A DNA stretch of 37,546 nt from Acidisoma sp035492295 (GTDB lineage: Bacteria > Pseudomonadota > Alphaproteobacteria > Acetobacterales > Acetobacteraceae): contig NZ_DATJJK010000140.1 of NCBI RefSeq assembly GCF_035492295.1, forward strand, positions 1 through 37,546. Direction: 5' to 3'. Numbering within the stretch: position 1 is the first letter of the stretch; each line of letters starts with the position of its first letter. Under the pieces are notes generated by a model that ran no database searches, was not told the origin of the DNA, and was given only the letters and a program-made list of their open reading frames with translations. Below are positions 13,816 through 22,923 of this stretch, piece by piece. A program made the translations under genes and the position numbers.

Positions 13816-14250
13816 TCAGCCGTGCATGCGGGAGAGGTCGAGCAGCACGCGGGCCTCGAATTCCTTGTCCTGCAGGCGCTGACGGACCAGATCAACGATG
13901 CTGATGACGCCGGCGAGCGCGCCATCGGCCATGACAGCGAGGTGGCGAACATTGGCGAGCGTCATGGTGGCCAGCGCGACTTCGATCCGTTCCCCGGGAT
14001 GGCAGGTGACGAGCGGCGCGCTGCTGAGGGGACCGACGGCCATGGAGAGCGCGCCGGCGCCGTGGCGGGCAATCGCCTTGCCGAGGTCGCGCTCGGTAAA
14101 GATCGCGGCCGGACGGAGGTGGTCATCTTCCACGATGACGGCGCTGGCGTGGCGTTCGCGCATCAGGCGAACAATGGAAAGGACGGTCTCGGTCGGGCGG
14201 ACCAGAACGGGCTGTTCACCCTTCTGCTGCAGGATATCCTGGATCGTCAT
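13816..14250 (-). CDS. Two-CBS-domain protein
   Basis: The ATG at 14250 (MTIQDILQQKG) has GGGAG upstream and gives 144 residues; the frame is open further upstream, but that part is not CBS-like. Two CBS motifs fill the protein: about 8-62 (VRPTETVLSIVRLMRERHASAVIV then IFTERDL) and about 75-130 (TCHPGERIEVALATMT then GVISIVDLV). Paired CBS modules bind adenine nucleotides and usually report energy state. As a stand-alone protein it has no catalytic domain; the partner is unknown. It lies downstream of uvrA on the same strand. Confidence 0.9.
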   Translation of the reverse strand: MTIQDILQQKGEQPVLVRPTETVLSIVRLMRERHASAVIVEDDHLRPAAIFTERDLGKAIARHGAGALSMAVGPLSSAPLVTCHPGERIEVALATMTLANVRHLAVMADGALAGVISIVDLVRQRLQDKEFEARVLLDLSRMHG

Positions 14251-14406
14251 CGGCGATCTCCCTCTCTGGAGAAACCGTCGCCGCGAAGGGCGGCGGGGCA
14301 TCCGAATGGGTGCGGCCGTGATTATGGTGCGATGCCGCAGAATGGGCACCCATTCGTGGCTTGCACCTCCCTTGAGCGATTTGCGGGGCTCCCAGCCCGC
14401 CACGGT

Positions 14407-17304
14407 TCAGGCCCGGCGGCGCCGGGCGCGTGGCTTTTCCTGCACAGCGGACTCGCCCAGAAGCGGGGCGAGAAAGCGGCCGGTGTGGCTCGCGGGATTG
14501 GCCGCGATCGCCTCCGGCCGGCCCTCGGCCACGATTGTGCCACCACCGTCGCCACCTTCTGGACCGAGATCGAGAATCCAGTCTGCGGTCTTGATGACCT
14601 CCAGATTATGCTCGATCACCACGATCGTATTGCCTTGGTCGACCAGCGCATGGAGCACTTCGAGGAGTTTCCGGACATCCTCGAAATGCAGGCCCGTCGT
14701 CGGCTCATCGAGGATGTAGATGGTCCGGCCCGTCGCCCGCCGCGCGAGTTCCTTGGCAAGCTTGATGCGCTGCGCCTCACCGCCCGAAAGCGTCGTCGCC
14801 TGCTGGCCGAGCTTGACGTAGCCTAAGCCCACCTGGGCGAGCAGGCTGAGCCGGTCATGGATGCGCGGCACGGCCGAGAAGAAGGGAATGGCCTCCTCCA
14901 CGCTCATGTCCAGCACATCCGCGATCGATTTTTCGCGGAATTTCACTTCCAGCGTCTCGCGATTGTAGCGGCGGCCTTTGCAGACGTCGCAAGTCACGAA
15001 GACATCGGGCAGGAAGTGCATCTCGATCTTCAGCACGCCGTCACCCGAACAGGCCTCGCAGCGCCCGCCCTTGACGTTGAAGCTGAAGCGCCCGGCCTTG
15101 TAGCCGCGCGCGCGGCTGTCCGGCAGTTCGGCGAACCAGTCCCGGATCGGCGTGAAGAGATCAGTATAGGTCGCGGGGTTGGAGCGCGGGGTGCGGCCGA
15201 TGGGCGACTGGTCGATGTCGATGATCTTGTCCAGCAGTTCCAGCCCCTCGATCTTCTCGTAAGGCGCCGGCACTTCGCCCGAACCCATCAGGCGGCGGGA
15301 GACGGCCTTGTAGAGCGTATCGACCACCAGGGTCGACTTGCCGCCGCCAGAGACGCCGGTGATGCAGGTAAAGGTGCCGAGCGGCACTTCAGCGGTGACG
15401 TTCTTGAGATTGTTGCCCGTGGCTCCGATGAGCCGAAGCATGCGCTTGGGGTCCACCGGGCGGCGGGTTTCCGGCACCTCGATCCGGCGCCGGCCCGAGA
15501 GATAGGCGCCGGTGACAGATTCCGGGTCGGCCGCGACCTCCTCGGGCGTGCCTTCGGCAATCACCCGCCCGCCATGGATGCCGGCCGCCGGACCCATGTC
15601 GATCACATGGTCGGCGGCGCGGATCGCATCCTCGTCATGCTCGACCACCAACACGGTATTGCCGAGCGATTTCAAGCGTCGCAGGGTACCCAGCAGCCGC
15701 TCATTGTCGCGCTGATGCAGGCCGATCGAGGGTTCGTCCAGCACATAGAGCACCCCGGTGAGGCCGGAACCGATTTGGCTCGCGAGTCGGATGCGCTGGC
15801 TCTCCCCGCCTGAAAGCGTGGTCGAACTGCGAGCGAGGGTGAGGTAGTCGAGCCCGACATCCATCAGGAAACGCAGCCGGTCGATGATTTCGCGCAGGAT
15901 GCGGCGGGCAATTTCCTGGCGCTGGGGTGTCAGCTGGTCGATGACTCCCTCGAACCAGGGCAGCGCCTCGCGAATGGCGAGCTCCGAAGCGGCGGCGATG
16001 GTGGAGCCGGCGACGCGCACGGCAAGGGCCTCGGGCTTGAGGCGGGCGCCCTGGCAGACCACGCAAGGCTTTTCGGCCTGATAGCGGGAAAGCTCTTCGC
16101 GGACCCAGGCGCTGTCCGTCTCCTTCCAGCGGCGGGCGAGGTTCTTCAGCACGCCCTCGAAGGGTTTCGACACGGTATAGGCGCGGACACCATCCTTGTA
16201 GACGAGTTCCACCACCTCGCTGCCGGTGCCATTCAAGATGCCATCCTGCGCCTTCGGCGGCAGGTCGCTCCAAGGCGTGGTCATGCGCACCTTGAAGTGC
16301 TTGGCGAGGCCTTGCAGCGTCTGGTCATAGTAGGGGGATTGGGCATTGGCCCAGGGAGCGATGGCACCCCCGTTCAACGGCCGTCGCTCGTCCGGCACCA
16401 CCAGAGCGGCGTCGAAGAAAGTCTCCAAGCCCAGACCGTCGCAGGCCGGGCAGGCCCCATGGGGGGAGTTGAAGCTAAACAGCCGCGGCTCGATTTCCTC
16501 GATGGTAAAGCCGCTCACCGGGCAGGCGAAGCGCGAGGAGAAGGTGATGCGCGCGCTGCCATCGGCGGGTGCATCCGGCGGTTCGGCATAGGCGATGCCA
16601 TCGGCGAGCGTGATGGCGGTCTCGAAACTATCGGCGAGGCGGGCTTCGATGCCCGGGCGGACAACGATGCGGTCCACCACCGCCTCGATTTCGTGCTTGA
16701 TCTTGCGATTGAGCGCCGGCACCTCGGCGATTTCATAGAGTGTGCCGTCCACCTTGGCGCGGGTAAAACCCTTGCGCTGCAGCTCGGCCAGTTCCTTGCG
16801 GTATTCGCCCTTGCGATCCCGGACCACGGGAGCGAGCAGCAGCAGGCGCGTGCCCTCGGGCATGGCCATCACGCGATCGACCATCTGGCTCACGGTCTGG
16901 GCCTCGATGGGCAAGCCGGTCGCGGGCGAATAGGGGATGCCGGCGCGCGCCCACAGCAGGCGCATGTAATCGTGGATTTCCGTCACGGTGCCGACGGTCG
17001 AGCGCGGATTGCGGCTGGTCGTTTTCTGCTCGATGGAAATGGCGGGCGAGAGGCCCTCGATACTGTCGACGTCCGGCTTGCCCATGAGTTCGAGGAACTG
17101 ACGGGCGTAGGAGGACAAGCTTTCCACATAGCGGCGCTGGCCCTCGGCATAGATCGTGTCGAAGGCGAGGGAGGATTTGCCGGAGCCCGACAAGCCGGTG
17201 ATGACGACAAGGCTGTCCCGGGGAATGGAGACGTCGACATTCTTGAGATTGTGTTCGCGCGCACCGCGCACGGTGATGAAGGCGCCGGCTGGATTTTTTG
17301 CCAC
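14407..17304 (-). CDS. uvrA: UvrABC excinuclease subunit A
   Basis: UvrA is the damage-sensing ATPase of nucleotide excision repair. Both ABC modules are present: a first Walker A, GLSGSGKSS, near the N-terminus and a second, GVSGGGKST, in the C-terminal half, with signatures TLSGGESQRI and TLSGGEAQRI and Walker B sites LDEPSIGL and LDEPTTGL. Zinc-binding Cys pairs are seen in CPACDGLG, CVVCQGARL, CEACSGDG and CDVCKGRR. The frame is open from a GTG at 17391, but a LexA box lies at 17359-17373, inside that extension. The family normally starts just before ITVRGAREHN, so a GTG at 17304 (17319 and 17331 are alternatives) is preferred, giving about 965 residues. SOS control is expected. Confidence 0.96.
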   Translation of the reverse strand: MAKNPAGAFITVRGAREHNLKNVDVSIPRDSLVVITGLSGSGKSSLAFDTIYAEGQRRYVESLSSYARQFLELMGKPDVDSIEGLSPAISIEQKTTSRNPRSTVGTVTEIHDYMRLLWARAGIPYSPATGLPIEAQTVSQMVDRVMAMPEGTRLLLLAPVVRDRKGEYRKELAELQRKGFTRAKVDGTLYEIAEVPALNRKIKHEIEAVVDRIVVRPGIEARLADSFETAITLADGIAYAEPPDAPADGSARITFSSRFACPVSGFTIEEIEPRLFSFNSPHGACPACDGLGLETFFDAALVVPDERRPLNGGAIAPWANAQSPYYDQTLQGLAKHFKVRMTTPWSDLPPKAQDGILNGTGSEVVELVYKDGVRAYTVSKPFEGVLKNLARRWKETDSAWVREELSRYQAEKPCVVCQGARLKPEALAVRVAGSTIAAASELAIREALPWFEGVIDQLTPQRQEIARRILREIIDRLRFLMDVGLDYLTLARSSTTLSGGESQRIRLASQIGSGLTGVLYVLDEPSIGLHQRDNERLLGTLRRLKSLGNTVLVVEHDEDAIRAADHVIDMGPAAGIHGGRVIAEGTPEEVAADPESVTGAYLSGRRRIEVPETRRPVDPKRMLRLIGATGNNLKNVTAEVPLGTFTCITGVSGGGKSTLVVDTLYKAVSRRLMGSGEVPAPYEKIEGLELLDKIIDIDQSPIGRTPRSNPATYTDLFTPIRDWFAELPDSRARGYKAGRFSFNVKGGRCEACSGDGVLKIEMHFLPDVFVTCDVCKGRRYNRETLEVKFREKSIADVLDMSVEEAIPFFSAVPRIHDRLSLLAQVGLGYVKLGQQATTLSGGEAQRIKLAKELARRATGRTIYILDEPTTGLHFEDVRKLLEVLHALVDQGNTIVVIEHNLEVIKTADWILDLGPEGGDGGGTIVAEGRPEAIAANPASHTGRFLAPLLGESAVQEKPRARRRRA

Positions 17305-17358
17305 TCTGTTCTCAGCCACGTTGTGAGCCACTCCGGGGGGACCGCATTCTCGATTGAT

Positions 17359-17373
17359 GTTCGTGACTTGTTC
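17359..17373. promoter_or_regulatory. LexA (SOS) box
   Basis: GTTC-GTGACTT-GTTC is an exact match to the alphaproteobacterial LexA direct repeat GTTC-N7-GTTC. It lies 55 bases upstream of the preferred uvrA start and 282 upstream of ssb, so uvrA is the likelier target. Basis: sequence match plus known alphaproteobacterial SOS boxes. Confidence 0.85.
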
Positions 17374-17537
17374 ACGTACAAGCTTTGGCACGCGCCGTCG
17401 AGCGTCCCCCTTGCAAGGGACCTTTTCGCAAGGTCAGGCACAGGTGAGAGTTGGCGGCGGCACCGGGTGCAGGAGATTGGACGCCAGGGCCGGAATGTAA
17501 AGGGCGCGGGAGTGCCTCCGGCCTTGCATCAGGGCCG

Positions 17538-17556
17538 TTCCATTGCAACAATGGAA
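17538..17556. promoter_or_regulatory. Perfect inverted repeat upstream of ssb
   Basis: TTCCATTG (17538-17545), spacer CAA, then CAATGGAA (17549-17556). It is a compact 19-bp dyad about 100 bases before the ssb start and distinct from the LexA box. Candidate operator for an unknown regulator. Confidence 0.45.
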
Positions 17557-17614
17557 TGAAGCCCGGCGCGGTGGCGGCCCGACTCTCTGGCTGCCGCACC
17601 CGGTTTCAGCTAGG

Positions 17615-17628
17615 CTTAAACTTTTAAG
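17615..17628. promoter_or_regulatory. A+T-rich dyad in the ssb leader
   Basis: CTTAAA-CT-TTTAAG is a 6-bp inverted repeat in an otherwise GC-rich leader, 27 bases before the ssb ATG. It may form part of the ssb promoter or mark an operator. Weak evidence. Confidence 0.25.
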
Positions 17629-17654
17629 ACTAATGGCTGACGGAGACTGAGAGC

Positions 17655-18140
17655 ATGGCGGGTAGCGTCAATAAAGTGACCCTGATCGGAAACCTCGGTA
17701 AAGATCCCGAGGTGCGCAACACGCAATCCGGCATGAAGATCGTCAATCTCCGTATCGCGACCTCGGAGAGCTGGAACGACAAGGCGAGCGGCGAGCGCCA
17801 GGAGCGGACCGAGTGGCACAGCGTCGTCATCATGAACGACCGTCTGGGTGACGTCGCCGAGCGCTTCCTGCGCAAGGGCAGCAAGGTCTACCTCGAAGGC
17901 AAGCTGCAGACGCGGAAATGGACCGACCAGTCCGGCGCGGATCGCTATACGACCGAGGTTCTGCTCGGCCGCATCGGCGCCGAACTCGTTTTGCTTGACC
18001 GCGCGGGTGAAGGCAGCGGCATGGGCGCCAGCCCCGGCCGCAGCGAGCGTCCGGCCGCGGCCCGTACCCCGGCGGCTTCCTCCGGCTGGGATAGCGGCGC
18101 CGGCCGCGGCGGCGACCTGGACGACGAAATCCCCTTCTGA
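17655..18140 (+). CDS. ssb: Single-stranded DNA-binding protein
   Basis: This 161-residue protein has the N-terminal OB fold (about 1-110), starting MAGSVNKVTLIGNLGKDPEV and including TEWHSVVIMNDRLGDVAERFLRKG. A glycine/alanine/serine-rich disordered linker follows, then the acidic C-terminal tip DDEIPF that docks repair and replication partners. It works as a homotetramer coating single strands. GGAGA lies about nine bases before the ATG. It is divergent from uvrA across a region with a LexA box, a common alphaproteobacterial arrangement. The diguanylate cyclase gene follows after 23 bases. Confidence 0.97.
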   Translation: MAGSVNKVTLIGNLGKDPEVRNTQSGMKIVNLRIATSESWNDKASGERQERTEWHSVVIMNDRLGDVAERFLRKGSKVYLEGKLQTRKWTDQSGADRYTTEVLLGRIGAELVLLDRAGEGSGMGASPGRSERPAAARTPAASSGWDSGAGRGGDLDDEIPF

Positions 18141-18163
18141 CCAGGGGCGCCCGATAGGCTGGC

Positions 18164-19888
18164 ATGAACGAGGTTCCCGAGGCCATCAATCGAGACCGGG
18201 GCGGGATCAGAATCCTGCCCTTCACGACGATGGGGCCCGCTTTGCAGCGGGCATGGGATTTATCGTGCCAGGGGCAAATCGAGCCCGCGACCGCGCTCGC
18301 CCAGCGCGTCCACGACGAGGCCGTTGCTCGGAACGACGAAGTGCAGCGGGCCCTCGCCGCCTGTCATCTGGGTTGGTACTGCTTCATGCAGGCCTACTAC
18401 GAAGAGGGCATCCTGCATGTCCTGTCAGCCCGCGATTTCTACGAGGCGATCGGCGACCGGCCGCGCGAGGCCTGGGCTCGCGGCACCCATGCCTGGCTGC
18501 TGATCGAGATCGGTGCACCGAACGAGGCGCTGGATGAGGCGATGCTTGCCCTGGAACGGGCCGAGCAATCCGGAGAAGACCGCGTCCTGTGCTTCGCCCT
18601 CAATGTCGTGGGTGTCGTCTATTGGATGCTGGGGCAGCTCGACCGCGCCTTGCAATTCGCCGAGAACGCCGTCGGCATGGCGCGCCGGATCGGCGACTTG
18701 GTTGACCTCGGGCGCTGGCTGATCAATCTCGCCGATATCGAGGCGGCGTTCTGGAAGCAACAGCGAGAGACGCTGGCTCAGATCGACGATGCGCGGCTCG
18801 ACCGTGCCATCGTCCTAGCCCATGAGGCGCTGACCCTCACTGGCCGAACGCGGGACAGTTGGACCGGCCGGATCGTGCTCTGCTCGCTCGCCGATTTCCA
18901 TCTGCTGCGCGGCGATCGGGAAGAGGCCGCGCGGCTGCTGGCCGATTGGGACAGCCAGCAGGGCGGCATGGGCCCTCGGTCCCGCCTTTATTACCTCCTC
19001 GCCCTGGGCCGCCTGCAATGTGCGAATGGCGAGCGCCTGGCAGCGGTGCGGACCTTGTCCGAATGCGCGATACTCGCGGAGGAAAGCCGTGATCTCGAAA
19101 TCGGCGTTCCTTGCTGTCAGCTCCTCTCGGACACACTGGCCGAACTCGGCGACTTTGAGCCGGCCCTCCGCTGGCATCGGGATTTCCATGCGCGCTACAC
19201 ACGGCGCAACACGGAATCCTCCCTCGCGCGCTCGCGGGTCGCGGCTATCCAGTATGAAACCCGGCAATTGCAGGCGCGGGTGGAAGCTGAACGCACACGA
19301 GCCGACGGGCTCGAGGAGATGAACCGCGCCTTGGCCCAGGAAGCGGCCGTGCTGATGAGCGCCAGCATGGAGGACGTTCTGACGGGGCTGCCCAACCGCC
19401 GGGGGCTCGAGCGTGCGCTTCTTGCGATCTCCATGGACGGCAGCGAGAACTACAGCCTGGCCATGATCGACATCGATCATTTCAAACAGATCAACGACCG
19501 TTTTTCTCACGCGCTGGGGGATGGTGTGTTGCGCGAGGTGGCGCGCGCGCTTCGCGTTGCAACCAGCAGCGAGGATCGCTTGTTCCGCTACGGCGGCGAG
19601 GAGTTCGTCCTGCTCATCGACGGCGGGGACGAGGTCCAGGCCGCCAAGACCTGCCTGCGCATCTGCCGCGCGGTGCGGAACTGGGGCTGGGCGAGCACCC
19701 AGGCAGGGCTCGGCGTCACGGTCAGCATCGGCCTCGCCCGCTCGCAGGAGGCCACGACGCCTGCCGAGGTCATGACGATCGCGGATAGCCGGCTCTACGA
19801 GGCCAAGAATTCCGGGCGCGACGGGATGGTGTTCGGCCGAAAGCCCCATATGCTCCGATCCTTGACGGTCTCTCCCTGCCTCCATTAA
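18164..19888 (+). CDS. Diguanylate cyclase with TPR-like N-terminal sensor
   Basis: This 574-residue protein has no membrane segment, so it should be cytoplasmic. About residues 20-350 are helical pairs of TPR type (e.g. ALNVVGVVYWMLGQLDRALQFAENA). A short coiled coil at about 355-395 leads to a GGDEF domain. The active site is GGEEF at 477-481, with the substrate-side DVLTGLPNRRGLE and IDIDHFKQINDRFSHALGD intact, so c-di-GMP synthesis is expected. The usual inhibitory RxxD five residues before the GG motif is absent (sequence SSEDRLFRYGG), so product inhibition at the I-site is probably lost. It lies 23 bases downstream of ssb and may be co-transcribed. The input signal is unknown. Confidence 0.92.
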   Translation: MNEVPEAINRDRGGIRILPFTTMGPALQRAWDLSCQGQIEPATALAQRVHDEAVARNDEVQRALAACHLGWYCFMQAYYEEGILHVLSARDFYEAIGDRPREAWARGTHAWLLIEIGAPNEALDEAMLALERAEQSGEDRVLCFALNVVGVVYWMLGQLDRALQFAENAVGMARRIGDLVDLGRWLINLADIEAAFWKQQRETLAQIDDARLDRAIVLAHEALTLTGRTRDSWTGRIVLCSLADFHLLRGDREEAARLLADWDSQQGGMGPRSRLYYLLALGRLQCANGERLAAVRTLSECAILAEESRDLEIGVPCCQLLSDTLAELGDFEPALRWHRDFHARYTRRNTESSLARSRVAAIQYETRQLQARVEAERTRADGLEEMNRALAQEAAVLMSASMEDVLTGLPNRRGLERALLAISMDGSENYSLAMIDIDHFKQINDRFSHALGDGVLREVARALRVATSSEDRLFRYGGEEFVLLIDGGDEVQAAKTCLRICRAVRNWGWASTQAGLGVTVSIGLARSQEATTPAEVMTIADSRLYEAKNSGRDGMVFGRKPHMLRSLTVSPCLH

Positions 19889-19983
19889 CCAGCGTGGACA
19901 GGACTTCGGGTCGGGGCTGAGCGCTCCATAGCTGCCGGGTTGAAGCCGCTTTCTTTCACCCGCCAGCGCTTCCGGAACCATTC

Positions 19984-21366
19984 ATGAGACTTGATCGGCG
20001 CTCCCTGCGCTTCTGGCGCCAATTGCCTTTGACCTCTCCTCGGCTGTGGACGCGGCGACTGGCCTTCTGGGCGGGAGCGGGCCTCGTTGCGCTGGTCGCC
20101 ATTGCCTTCGCCCGGCTTGCGGATGGGGCGCAAGACCTTTTCAATTTCGCCACGGCCGGGCGGTCTTGGCTGGTGCTGATCATCGCGCCCTGCGGTTTCG
20201 CGCTCTCCGTCTATCTGACGCGAACGGTCTTCCCCGGCGCCCAGGGTAGCGGCATTCCCCAGGTGATGGCGGCGCTGCAGATGACGGATTCGCGGATGAT
20301 CGAGCGCGTGCTCTCGCTGCGCGTCGGTCTTGGCAAGATCCTTCTCACCCTGCTCGGCCTCGCCTCCGGCGCCTCGATCGGGCGCGAGGGACCGACGGTG
20401 CAGGTCGGCGCCTCCATCATGCAAGCGCTCGGCCGCGCGCTCCGGTTGCCGAGGGTGGAGACGCAGCGCGGCCTGGTGCTCGCCGGCGGTGCCGCCGGCG
20501 TTGCGGCCGCCTTCAACACGCCGCTCGCCGGCGTGGTGTTCGCCATTGAGGAACTGAGCCACAGCTTCGAATCACGCACCAGCGGCATGGTGCTGACCGC
20601 TGTCATTCTCGGCGGCATCGCAACACTCGCGCTGACCGGCAACTACACCTATTTCGGCGTCACCTCGGTCGGGCTGCCGCTCGGCAGCGGCTGGATCGCG
20701 GTCATCCTCTGCGGTCTCATCGGCGGCCTGCTGGGCGGCGTCTTCAGCTCGCTGCTTCTGGCCTTGCCGCGCAACCTTCCGGGACGGGTCGGCGGCTGGG
20801 TGAAGACCCATCCGATCCAGTTCGCCGGACTTTGCGGCCTCGGCATCGCTATCCTCGGCATCGCGTCACATGGCGCGACCTATGGCACAGGCTATGCCCA
20901 GGCGCGGGCGCTGGTGGAGGGAGATTCCCGCCTGCCGGTTACCTTCTTCATTCTCAAGTTTTTGGCCACGGTCTTTTCCTATCTGAGCGGCATCCCTGGC
21001 GGCATCTTCGCGCCCTCGCTCTCGGTCGGCGCCTCGCTCGGCAGCTGGCTCGCGCAGTTCTTCCCGCACAGCCCAGCGCGCGCGATCGTGCTGCTCGGCA
21101 TGGTCGGGTATTTCGCGGGGGTGGTGCAGGCACCGATCACGGCCTTCGTCATCGTGCTCGAAATGACGGCCAATCAGCAGATGACGATCCCGATCATGGC
21201 GACCGCCTGGCTCGGCTACGCGGCCTCACGCCTGGTCTGCCGCCGCCCGCTCTACGGCAGTCTCGCGCGGCGTTTCCTCAAGGATACGGTGGCCGCCGCC
21301 CGGGCTATCGCCCCACAGTCAGCGGTGACGGCGACGGTTTCGGTCACCAAACCGCAGGAGCATTGA
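19984..21366 (+). CDS. CLC-family chloride channel/antiporter (ClcA-like)
   Basis: This 460-residue inner-membrane protein has the CLC repeat architecture and three anion-path motifs: GSGIP (88-92), GREGP (133-137, gating Glu135) and GIPGGIFAPSL (about 337-347). The internal proton glutamate position is kept (AIEE, Glu189/190), which argues for 2Cl-/H+ exchange rather than a channel. The tyrosine that coordinates the central chloride in E. coli ClcA (NYQ) is replaced by Gln398 (NQQ), so anion selectivity or coupling may differ. No C-terminal CBS domains are present. It stands alone between the cyclase and the convergent mannose-1-phosphate guanylyltransferase gene. Confidence 0.93.
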   Translation: MRLDRRSLRFWRQLPLTSPRLWTRRLAFWAGAGLVALVAIAFARLADGAQDLFNFATAGRSWLVLIIAPCGFALSVYLTRTVFPGAQGSGIPQVMAALQMTDSRMIERVLSLRVGLGKILLTLLGLASGASIGREGPTVQVGASIMQALGRALRLPRVETQRGLVLAGGAAGVAAAFNTPLAGVVFAIEELSHSFESRTSGMVLTAVILGGIATLALTGNYTYFGVTSVGLPLGSGWIAVILCGLIGGLLGGVFSSLLLALPRNLPGRVGGWVKTHPIQFAGLCGLGIAILGIASHGATYGTGYAQARALVEGDSRLPVTFFILKFLATVFSYLSGIPGGIFAPSLSVGASLGSWLAQFFPHSPARAIVLLGMVGYFAGVVQAPITAFVIVLEMTANQQMTIPIMATAWLGYAASRLVCRRPLYGSLARRFLKDTVAAARAIAPQSAVTATVSVTKPQEH

Positions 21367-21393
21367 GCCCCTGCGGTTGAACGAAGTCGCCGC

Positions 21394-22860
21394 TTAGCTG
21401 CGTCCGTAGGTGTCCTGGAAGCGGACGATGTCGTCCTCGCCGAGATAGGCGCCGGACTGCACCTCGATCAGCGTCAGCGGAATGCGGCCCGGATTGTACA
21501 AGCGGTGCTTGCAGCCGAGAGGCAGATAGATGCTCTCGTTCTCGCGCACCAGAACCTCGTCCTCGTCGCGTGTGACGATGGCCGTGCCCTCGACCACGAC
21601 CCAATGCTCGGCGCGGTGGAAATGGCTCTGCAGCGAGAGTTTCTCGCCCGGCTTCACCACGATGCGCTTGACCTGGAAGCGGTCGCCCAGGATCAGCACC
21701 TCGTAATGGCCCCAGGGGCGGTAGCTGAGATTGTGGCTCACCGCCTCGGGTCGGGACTCCTTCTTCAGCCGCTCGACGATCTTCTTCACGTCCTGGGCGC
21801 GGTCCTTATGCGCTGCCAGAACGGCATCCTCGGTCACCACGAGCACGACATCCTCGAGGCCGAGCACGGTCGCCAGCATCCCGTCGCTGCGGACGTAGCA
21901 GTTGCGGGCACCCTCAAGCACGGCATCGCCGATCGCGACGTTGCCGGCCGCGTCCTTCTCGCCGAGGTCCCAGAGCGCGCTCCAGCTACCGACATCGGAC
22001 CAGGCGAAATCGACCGGCACCACGGCGGCGCGGGTGCTGTGCTCGGCCACCGCGTAGTCGATGCTGATGTTCGGGCAGGCGGCGAATTCCTCGCGGCCGA
22101 GGCGGATGAAGTCCAGATCCGTGGTGCGGGCTTCCACAGCCTTACGGGCGGTCGCCAGCACATGCGGCGCGTGAGCCTGCAGCTCTTCGAGCAGCGTGCT
22201 GACGGTGAAGACGTAAATGCCGGAATTCCACAGTGCGCGGCCGGTTGCGATCAACTGCTCGGCGAGTGCCCCATCCGGCTTTTCGATGAAGCGGGTGAGG
22301 GTGTGGGCCTCTGGCGTCTCGGCGAGGGGCGTGCCCATCTCGATATAGCCGAAACCGGTCTCGGGCCGGGTCGGGCGCATGCCAAGCGTCACCACCTTGC
22401 CGGTACGGGCGACGGAGGCGGCCGTCAGCAGGGCCTGGCGCAGGGCCTCGGAATCGGGAATCGCGGCATCGGCGGCCATCATGCAAATGACGGCCTGAGG
22501 ATCGTCCTGAGCCAATACGAGGGCGGCCGCGGCGATGGCGGGGGCGCTGTTGCGGCCAACCGGCTCAAGCAGAATGCGCGCGCCGGAAATGCCGGATTCC
22601 CGCAGTTGCTCCGCCACCATGAAGCGGTGCGCCTCGTTGCAAACCACAAGCGGCGGGGAGAAGGGGCCGCCGAAGGTGCGGAGGGCGGTATCGGCGATCA
22701 GGGAATTCTCGGAAACAAGCGGCCAGAATTGTTTTGGAAAGCTTTCGCGCGAGACCGGCCAGAGACGGGTACCCGAGCCGCCGGAAAGGATGACCGGAAC
22801 GATCGGCGTCATCGAGGCATTGCTTCGTCTGGAGAGTTCGGAGGCGAGATCGAGGGACAT
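21394..22860 (-). CDS. manC: Mannose-1-phosphate guanylyltransferase / mannose-6-phosphate isomerase
   Basis: The ATG at 22860 has AGGAG seven bases upstream and gives 488 residues; another Met at 22812 is a weaker start. The N-terminal nucleotidyltransferase has VILSGGSGTRLWPVSRESFPKQF, with the GTP-binding G-G-x-G-T-R-x-x-P signature, and FIEKPD. The C-terminal cupin isomerase domain has SLQSHFHRAEHWVVVEGTA and the YLPLGCKHRLYNPG region. This is the AlgA/ManC type II bifunctional layout, making GDP-mannose for exopolysaccharide, LPS or fucose synthesis. No other sugar gene is adjacent. A 7-bp inverted repeat lies 64 bases upstream of the start. Confidence 0.94.
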   Translation of the reverse strand: MSLDLASELSRRSNASMTPIVPVILSGGSGTRLWPVSRESFPKQFWPLVSENSLIADTALRTFGGPFSPPLVVCNEAHRFMVAEQLRESGISGARILLEPVGRNSAPAIAAAALVLAQDDPQAVICMMAADAAIPDSEALRQALLTAASVARTGKVVTLGMRPTRPETGFGYIEMGTPLAETPEAHTLTRFIEKPDGALAEQLIATGRALWNSGIYVFTVSTLLEELQAHAPHVLATARKAVEARTTDLDFIRLGREEFAACPNISIDYAVAEHSTRAAVVPVDFAWSDVGSWSALWDLGEKDAAGNVAIGDAVLEGARNCYVRSDGMLATVLGLEDVVLVVTEDAVLAAHKDRAQDVKKIVERLKKESRPEAVSHNLSYRPWGHYEVLILGDRFQVKRIVVKPGEKLSLQSHFHRAEHWVVVEGTAIVTRDEDEVLVRENESIYLPLGCKHRLYNPGRIPLTLIEVQSGAYLGEDDIVRFQDTYGRS

Positions 22861-22923
22861 GGCTGAGCTCCTGAGCACGGATCGCATATGATCCCCGCAC
22901 TATGCTCATGCCAGGAGGGGATA

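Larger units (their letters stand above)
17305..17654. other. uvrA/ssb divergent intergenic region
   Basis: About 350 bp without a convincing gene. It holds the LexA box (17359-17373), a perfect 8-bp inverted repeat (17538-17556), a 6-bp inverted repeat (17615-17628) and the ssb ribosome-binding site. An open minus-strand frame reaching the uvrA coding start is judged to be leader, not protein. Confidence 0.6.

Noticed and set aside
16297..17559. 420-codon plus-strand open frame opposite uvrA
   Set aside because: It mirrors the uvrA reading frame on the other strand and lacks any family pattern; UvrA motifs are unequivocal.
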